A DNA stretch of 64,000 nt, from positions 15,351,467 through 15,415,466 of the forward strand of contig CAMGYJ010000010.1 of NCBI GenBank assembly GCA_946122785.1, given 5' to 3'. A model generated the notes under the pieces. The model saw only the letters and a program-made list of their open reading frames with translations, ran no database searches and was not told where the DNA came from. Shown here one piece after another: positions 57,726 through 64,000 of the stretch (its first letter is position 1; each line of letters starts with the position of its first letter). This stretch comes from Linum tenue. Taxonomy: Eukaryota > Streptophyta > Magnoliopsida > Malpighiales > Linaceae. A program made the position numbers and the translations under genes.

Positions 57726-57925
57726 AACCTCCCCAGCCATGGAAAAGCCTCCATGTCCACCGAATTGAAACTCCTTTGAAGCTCTTGCAAAAGGTTAGGC
57801 AGATCCACCAGATTCAAACGCTGGTAATGGCGGAAGATGCTTCATCAGAAAAGAGAGGCAAGGAATCGATCGGAATATGAAGATCAGCATGCCACATGAG
57901 ATTCCGATGGCTGTGTGGGGGGAGT

Positions 57926-58452
57926 TGATTTCAGACAAAGCTCACCCGAACTCCTTCTCGGCCGATGCATTGTCGGAAGAAGAATCCTCCCCCACCAAAG
58001 AATTGTTTTGCGTTTTGATGAGTTTAGTGAAGGAAGTTCTGTAGGCAATGTATTGCACATGTACTTATATTTGGGCTTTTTGAGATTTAAAAGCCCATTA
58101 CCATATATATCTTAAATCAACGAGAACAATTCCAACTGCATTCGATGTCCCTTTTTCACTTGATGGCAGCGCAGCCACTCTGCTTCTCTATTTTGCGAAT
58201 CACAAATAAAAACAGCTCTCCCTAAATTATTTCCCGCCGATCCGAACGTGGGTTCCTTTCCCTTTTACTCGGAGATCATGGATCTCTTTGCCTGCTTCCT
58301 CAAACTTCAACCTGGACATGCAATTGGTAACGGTAATCCTCACAACCTACTATCCTCGCGGTGAGTTGTGCTTTCTAAACCAAAAATTACCCAGTAGTGC
58401 GACACTAATAAATCTAAGATTCTCTCTGTCTGTGAAGAAGGCACGAGCATCA
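57926..58452. other. Upstream of the intact RPA-like ORF
   Basis: No gene is recognised. It may contain the promoter and leader of the RPA-like gene. The frame upstream of its start (from 58288) stays open without family motifs. Confidence 0.4.
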
Positions 58453-60792
58453 ATGGATCAAAGTGTTCCCATTGCTGAACTGACTACCGAAGAAAACAAG
58501 ACTTGGGTTTTACACTGTAGAGTCTCCAGAAAATGGATAGCTATCAATCCGAATACCGATATTGTGATCAGTTTGGATATGGTGATGTTGGATACAAAGG
58601 TATTTACGTTCTTTCGTAGAAAGCTTTGTGTGTGAGATTTCTGAATGTCGAATTTCTTATGGATATCATGGACATGATCACAGGGAGATGCCATTTGGGT
58701 TCAAGTCCCGCGGAACTTGATCAAGAGATTTGATTCTAATATTGAAGAACAAGCCATATGTGTCATTGCGAAGTTCAAAGCGAGACTATTAACTTCGAAC
58801 ACAAAGTATCGGCATGTTAACAATCCCTTGGTAATTGAGTTTCAATCAGGGACAACCATTCACCCCACAGACAGTACACAGTCAATCCCTCGCCACTTTT
58901 TCAGATTTATCCAACATTCTGATATACCACAGAACGTGAACAACAGGATGATTTTTCTTGGTAAGCTGGTTCGATTTTGAGTCCAATAGTTATCAAAGTT
59001 GAATTATTGACTTATTAATTTTCAACTGCCATATCCTATGATGTAGATTTTGTTGGCTTGCTGAAGGAATGTTTGCCTCCAATTACTACGACTAATCTGA
59101 GAGGAAGGTCTACTCGCAAGGAAATTAAGATCATGTTGCTTGAGTACTCCTCTTAATTATGACTTTCTAACTAAAATTTTTACTTGCATCTTCTTATTAT
59201 TATAATGGCTTATGATTAATAACCATAATCGTAGGGGAGTGGTAGTGGACATAGTACTCTGGGGACGACTAATCACTCAGCTGGATGAAATTATCTTGGT
59301 AGCTGGTAGCGAGCCAATCATTTTGGTCATTCCGTGTGTTTTTGTGACTAAGTACAATGGTAATTCCATTTGCACTATCTTCCAATTACAGTATCTATTA
59401 TAGTAGTAATGTGTATGCCTAACTTCTTAATCCTCCTATTCATTTTTAGGAGGAGACCTTAAGTTATCGTCGTCGACTGCGACCAAACTTTATGGAAATT
59501 TAGATTTACCTGAAGTTGCAACCTTTCACCAAAGGTATTTTCCCCTGAGTTTGTTTGCTCATACACATAACAAACAGCAACAGACTTCAACAATAGGCAT
59601 ATGCATATACTAATTATCGAGTTTTTGTGACAAGGCATCGTGAATTAAATGCTCCCCGCATCATTGAGCGAGAAGTTGACCCCCCACTAATTTCCATAGA
59701 AGATTTGATTAGCCTACTCAACAACTCTGCCAATGAGGTGATGTACTGCAAGTTTTTTTTTTTTGCCCATACACATGTTGTATCCATGCACAAATTGGTT
59801 TTATACTTGATCAGTAAAAAGAAAACATGTTCATTTTTGTCATCTCAGAATAAGGTGTTTACCATTAAGGGGTACGTCTGTGAAGTCATGCACAACTGGT
59901 GCTATGATGGTTGTACGAAATGCGCCTCCAAACTGCGTGCAGGAGTGGATCATTTCTACTGTGAGAAGTGTAACGCACGGTCTGCTCAGGGAGTCAAAAG
60001 GTTTGGGGAATTTTGTATGCTTTACGATTTCTTTATTACTTTGTGTTTTGTCATATTACGAAATATTCCATTTAGTAAAATGTATAATAGTTTAAATTTA
60101 CCATATCAACTACTTATCCATTACAGGTTTCGACTTGAGCTCTCTGTGATAGACTCCTCGAGTGAAGCACTTTTTGTTGTTCTGGATCACGCAGGCTGGA
60201 AATTTTTTGATAAGTCGGCTCAAGAACTTTACCTTTCAAGTGATCAACACCATAATGGGGTACCTGTTGTTATCCAAAACTCTGAAAGGGTAGATGTGAC
60301 GTTTCACGTCAAACTAAATTCCTACACTTTCAAAAATCCATCACATGGATTTAGTATTGTGAAAATCGTTGAACCCAAAGGAGTACATCAGCTACGTAGT
60401 AAAACTTTTGAATCTGGCCAGGTATGTGCTTACAATTATAAGCTTCTTGCATTGGTATAAGATGATTAGCTATGAATGGAAGAATCTCAAATGTGCTTGC
60501 TATGCATAGTCATGGTTTTTTTGCATTGGTGTTAAACAGAATACCAAATAAACCTTAGACCCAAAATGTGCCTTCACTCTCTTTAAGGAATTTAATTGGT
60601 TTAATTTTGTCTAAGCACTCTAATGAAGGAAATATCAATTCAACTTCAGCCATCGATGTTGTGGGAGAACAGTCGACTGAAGAATCCATTATCAATACCA
60701 CAACTGCGATTGGCCATGTAGAAGCACGAGATGAAAGTCTTGATGGTGGTGTTCGTACGCCGCTAAAGAGGAAGTTAAGTGATGAGGAATAG
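58453..60792 (+). CDS. RPA70-like single-strand DNA-binding protein, intact
   Basis: Nine exons by splice signals and phase: 58453-58599, 58684-58960, 59047-59143, 59235-59359, 59450-59534, 59635-59737, 59849-60000, 60127-60421 and 60616-60792, giving 485 aa with no stop. The first OB-fold has WVLHCRVSRKWIAINPN and LDMVMLDTKGDAIW. The second has VVVDIVLWGRLITQLDE and SSSTATKLYGNLDLPE. The third carries a C4 zinc finger (CYDGCTKC...YCEKC, residues about 295-330) and FRLELSVID. The tail ends TPLKRKLSDEE. Cellular RPA large subunits are longer (over 600 aa, with an N-terminal domain), so this is a short RPA-like type common near Helitrons. The last acceptor (60615) is the least certain. Confidence 0.82.
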
Positions 60793-61517
60793 GTTGCAAT
60801 AGTTATTTGGATTCAGTATCTTATATGTATATTAGGTTTCTTCCTTTATGGTATTACATTGGAAATGACCAGTGTTCGGGACATGACTATTTGAATACAG
60901 TTTTTTTGTCATGCTTTGTGGAACCTCTATTGGGTTGCTTTCTTTATGAATTATATATATTTGTGATGTCATTACTATCTCCCACGTGACTTAGCAAACT
61001 AATTGGCGTCCTCGAATCTAAGTCTTTGGTCTTAATTTCTTATAAGATTAGTATGCTTTGTTTTCTTATCAAGTTGGCATAACGCTATTGATAATGCTTT
61101 TTCACACCATCGTGAATGGAATACTCACCTTGATTGATTCATCACAACGCATTCTATAAAAAAATAAGGATCACATTATTTATTTCCTCCAACCAACGGG
61201 CCGGATATCACGATAGTAATTTATATTATCGACCTACATTTCTATTCAAGAATTATGAATCCGCCATCGATCCAAAATTTCAAGAAAGTAAATGTACAAA
61301 CAAACACCCATAGGAAAGACTGAAGATAGATATTTGCGGGCAAGGTCATCTCTCTTTCATTCAAGCAGTTGAAACTGTCATGTTCTGCTTTTTATATTTA
61401 CATGATTATTATTATTCAACCCGGGAAAAATTGTGGACAAACCCATTTCAAAATATAAGCTCGTACGTTCTTTCTTTCTTTAGACTAAATGGACCTGTTA
61501 TTCCCAATTTGACCGTT
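60793..61517. other. 3' flank of RPA-like gene, no gene seen
   Basis: AT-rich, with no motif or repeat end recognised. I looked for a Helitron-type hairpin plus CTRR after the RPA-like stop and did not find one. Confidence 0.4.
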
Positions 61518-61526
61518 TTTTATAAA

Positions 61527-61899
61527 GGGCAATGTCTATTTTTTACCCAAATCTTTTTCAGATTCTTTTATTTTAACCAAATCTATAGAATTCCTAAAAA
61601 TTATCCAAACGTTAACTCTCCGTCAACTTTTCTGTTAGTAATGCTGACTAAGTATGACCATAATGAGTTGACTTCCTACATGGCGGTCAGAATACCATCA
61701 TTTACTATTTTTAATAAAAAGATTATCAAAAAACAAAACAAAATCCCACCCCTCACGTGGACGAAATAAGTAACAGTAACAAAATGAATGCCCAGACTTT
61801 GATAAATTATAATACGTTTGGATAATAAATAGAATTTCTATAGGTTTGGTTAAAATAAAAGAATCTGAAAAAGGTTTGGGTAAAAAATAGACATTGCCC
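61527..61899. mobile_element. Mutator-type MITE, 373 bp, 9-bp TSD
   Basis: Inverted repeats of about 95 bp start GGGCAATGTCTATTTTTTAC at both ends. The perfect 9-bp duplication TTTTATAAA lies at 61518-61526 and 61900-61908. The loop is non-coding. Confidence 0.93.
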
Positions 61900-61908
61900 T
61901 TTTATAAA

Positions 61909-62717
61909 CACCATACATGAATAGATGATATTGAGTGGATGAGAGGGGAAGACAATTGCGTTGCTGCAGCAGGCGACTTTTCAGTTTTCCTTACTCGTGA
62001 CCCTTCCTTTCCGCTTTGCTTCGTTGGAAAGAAACTAAACCTACAACGACCACGTCCACCGGCAATTACAATAACACGCTATTTCTACGTTTGGAAAGTA
62101 ATTCTTCTCCAAGGTAGAATTTATCCCACGCTATTTCTAGGTTTGGAAAGTAACCCAACCTATAAGGGAAAGTGAAGAATTAATTAGCAATCCTTGTTTT
62201 CAAGTTAATATTTCAAAGCTTGACGATCTCCAAACAGACTGGAGGTTGCCCTTTTAGCAAGTTAGAGAAGTTGAATCGATATATCATTATTTTTTTTCTT
62301 TTGCGTTCTCATTCTGCGAGTTAATTATTTTTACAATTTAGTTAAAAACCAGTGCATACGTCATATGTACATCAATGAAAGGGAGCTCAAACATAATTTT
62401 CTCTCATTATATACACCTACTAGTTTATTACCATTACTATTGAAATACATAACTATTTCCTCTTTCTATTTAATTAGGTATCTAGCCTATAATCTGCTAC
62501 ATATCTCTTCAAGAAAAAGAAGAAGGAATTCACCAAAAAAAAAAAAAAACAGAATAGATTTTCGCTGAAGGGCTTAGATTAACTCATGTCCTCATATGAT
62601 AACACTATGATAAGTTATAGATGAATTAAGTCTAAGAATTAAGGGAATACATCGAATTCATTAGTATTTAGTATTTACTATTTACTGTGAAGATTAGTTT
62701 GGCAAGGGTGAGAAATA
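61909..62717. other. 3' flank of the kinase gene, no other gene seen
   Basis: AT-rich, with a short directly repeated TTTCTACGTTTGGAAAGTAA / TTTCTAGGTTTGGAAAGTAA pair near 62080-62155. No coding content is recognised. Confidence 0.4.
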
Positions 62718-64000
62718 TCAGAAAACAGCAAAATTCCGAGTATCATCGTCGTCACATGGAGGTCCATTTTTCATTTTCTTCTCCTCTTCTCCTCCATGAT
62801 TTCCTTCTGGCCTACTGACGCCGTCACCTACTGGATTCATTTCCTCCTTCTCCACCTCTCCGGCGCTAAATACTCTCTGGACGAATGACTCCACGTCGAT
62901 GCTCTTATTTACATTTCCGCCCTCCTCCCTGTCGGCGGCCCAAACACTGGTCGGAATGTAGGGCGGCCGCGACACCTCCACCACCGAATCCCAGTCCAGC
63001 CCTTTGAAGAACTCGTGGCCCTTGATCTCCTCCACCGCCATCCTCTCCCTGGGATCCTTCGCCAGAAGCTTCCCGATCAGGTCCCTCAGCGGATTCGGCT
63101 CCCCCGCGAGGTCCGGCGGCTGGGTCAGGATCCGGTAGAAGGTGTCCTTCCGGTTCGCCCCGCGGAACGGCGTCCGCCCGTACAGCATCTCGTACATCAC
63201 CACCCCCAGCGACCACCAGTCCACCGCGAAGTCGTGGCCGTACCCCTGGATCACCTCCGGCGCCACGTACTCTTCCGTCCCCACGAACGAATTCGATTTC
63301 GATTTCCCCGCCGCCGACGACGACATCGAGTGCTGACGCTCCGGCGGAGGGTCGGCGAATTCCTCCGGCGTGATCCCCGAGGAGCACTTGCAGAAGAGCT
63401 GTAAACTCAATGCCCGTTTCCGCCGGGCGGAGCAGGACCTCGCCGCCTGAGATTTGCGAGGAGGAGGAGGAGGAGGAGGAGTTGGCGGAGGGAGCTCGGT
63501 GGAGAGGTCGAAATCGACGAGCATAATGTGGCCGTTCTCTTGAATCAAAATGTTCTCCGGCTTCAGGTCCCTGTAGGCGATGCCGGAGTTGTGGAGGTAC
63601 TCCAACGCCAGAACCAATTCCGCAGCGTAAAATCTGCCGAAAAAGCAATTTCAAATTTCAAATTTCAAATTTCATCCACCAAAATCCCATTTCATTTCAT
63701 AGAACGGAATAAAACTCGATCTGTTGCAGGAATCATAAATAAATGAATTAAACGAAAAATGAATTACCTGATGATGGCCGGCGAGAACATATTCTCGGTC
63801 TGTTGCTTGCGGAGGTGATTAAGGTCCCGGCCGGGGCAATAATCGATGGCGTAAGCGACGATCTTGTGGGTGGTGAGGATGCCACGGAGGCGAGGCAGAA
63901 GCGGGTGCTTGAAGCGGCTGAGGAGTCGCTGCTCCAGCCAGATCCGCTTGTACTCGCCGCCGTCCTTGGCGTCGGGGCTCTTCTTCTTCTCCACCAAATC
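62718..64000 (-). CDS. AGC-VIII protein kinase, OXI1-like (5' part outside window)
   Basis: Serine/threonine kinase of the plant AGC2 group, which acts downstream of PDK1 and oxidative signals. Minus-strand exons run from the window edge to 63768 and from 63633 to 62718, with an in-phase AG/A joint. Seen: EYKRIWLEQRLLSRFKHP, catalytic loop YRDLKPEN, DFD instead of DFG (the AGC-VIII mark), a Pro/Ser-rich insert between subdomains VII and VIII, activation loop SNSFVGTEEYVAPEV, DWWSLGVVMYEML and GLDWDSVVEVSRPPYIP. The protein ends FAVF, a PIF-type FxxF motif that binds PDK1. The glycine loop and the VAIK lysine lie beyond 64000. The 134-bp intron holds a short AATTTCA repeat. OXI1 rather than UNICORN is my choice from the C-terminal wording. 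Confidence 0.92.

Larger units (their letters stand above)
55806..57925. repeat. Segmental duplication, copy B (interrupted)
   Basis: Copy of 54770-55352, present as 55806-56184 and 57726-57925. The 1541-bp TRIM element and one copy of its 5-bp duplication sit between. Confidence 0.88.

Noticed and set aside
1..64000. tRNA or rRNA genes
   Set aside because: I scanned for tRNA-like A and B boxes and rRNA-like stretches by eye and saw none that I could support. A tRNAscan run would settle it.

Overview
This is nuclear DNA from a flowering plant, most probably a eudicot. Genes have plant-type introns, an AGC-VIII kinase with the plant DFD signature and an HD-Zip I factor are present, and the spaces between genes are filled with plant transposons (hAT and Mutator MITEs, Ty1/copia, Athila-like Ty3/gypsy, LINEs, Helitrons, TRIM elements). 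Sequence alone does not let me name the species.

Only a few loci look like ordinary host genes. They are a HAT5/ATHB-1-like HD-Zip I factor (881-2287, minus, 3 exons), ribosomal protein eL32 (39611-40720, plus, 3 coding exons behind a 5'UTR intron), and an OXI1-like AGC kinase cut by the right edge (62718 to beyond 64000, minus). An apparently intact RPA70-like ORF (58453-60792, plus, 9 exons) may be a host gene or of Helitron origin.

Layout. 1-5.6 kb: HAT5-like gene and three MITEs with perfect target-site duplications (TSDs). 5.6-21 kb: gene-poor, with a LINE scrap, a decayed copia element, two Helitron 3' ends (one complete non-autonomous Helitron, 14405-17374) and simple repeats. 21.3-24.3 kb: remains of a Mutator-like element carrying a MuDR-N-terminal-like ORF (plus) and a convergent plant-mobile-domain (PMD) gene (minus). 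It is flanked by arrays of 24-nt palindromes, mostly at a 30-bp period. 24.6-28.4 kb: 3' part of an Athila-like element. 29.8-33.8 kb: copia gag relic interrupted by a young 2.7-kb LTR element whose only ORF starts with an HSP20-like domain. 34.2-39.1 kb: LINE on the minus strand with a hAT-like element inside it, a solo LTR inside that, and a separate MITE. 41.2-44.35 kb: Mutator-like element with 9-bp TSD, a LINE-tail insertion in its TIR, and a 21-bp minisatellite. 45-54 kb: Helitron helicase C-terminal half, an RPA70-like pseudogene and exon fragments of three unrelated cellular genes (proteasome alpha-7, MRL1-type PPR, pyruvate dehydrogenase E2). 54.7-57.9 kb: a duplicated segment, one copy split by a 1.54-kb TRIM element containing an array of hairpins with compensatory changes.

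The three best candidates for new biology are the HSP20-carrying LTR element, the MuDR-N/PMD element with palindrome arrays, and the covarying hairpin array in the TRIM. Exon boundaries were placed by eye from splice dinucleotides, phase and remembered family patterns. No alignment or database search was run.
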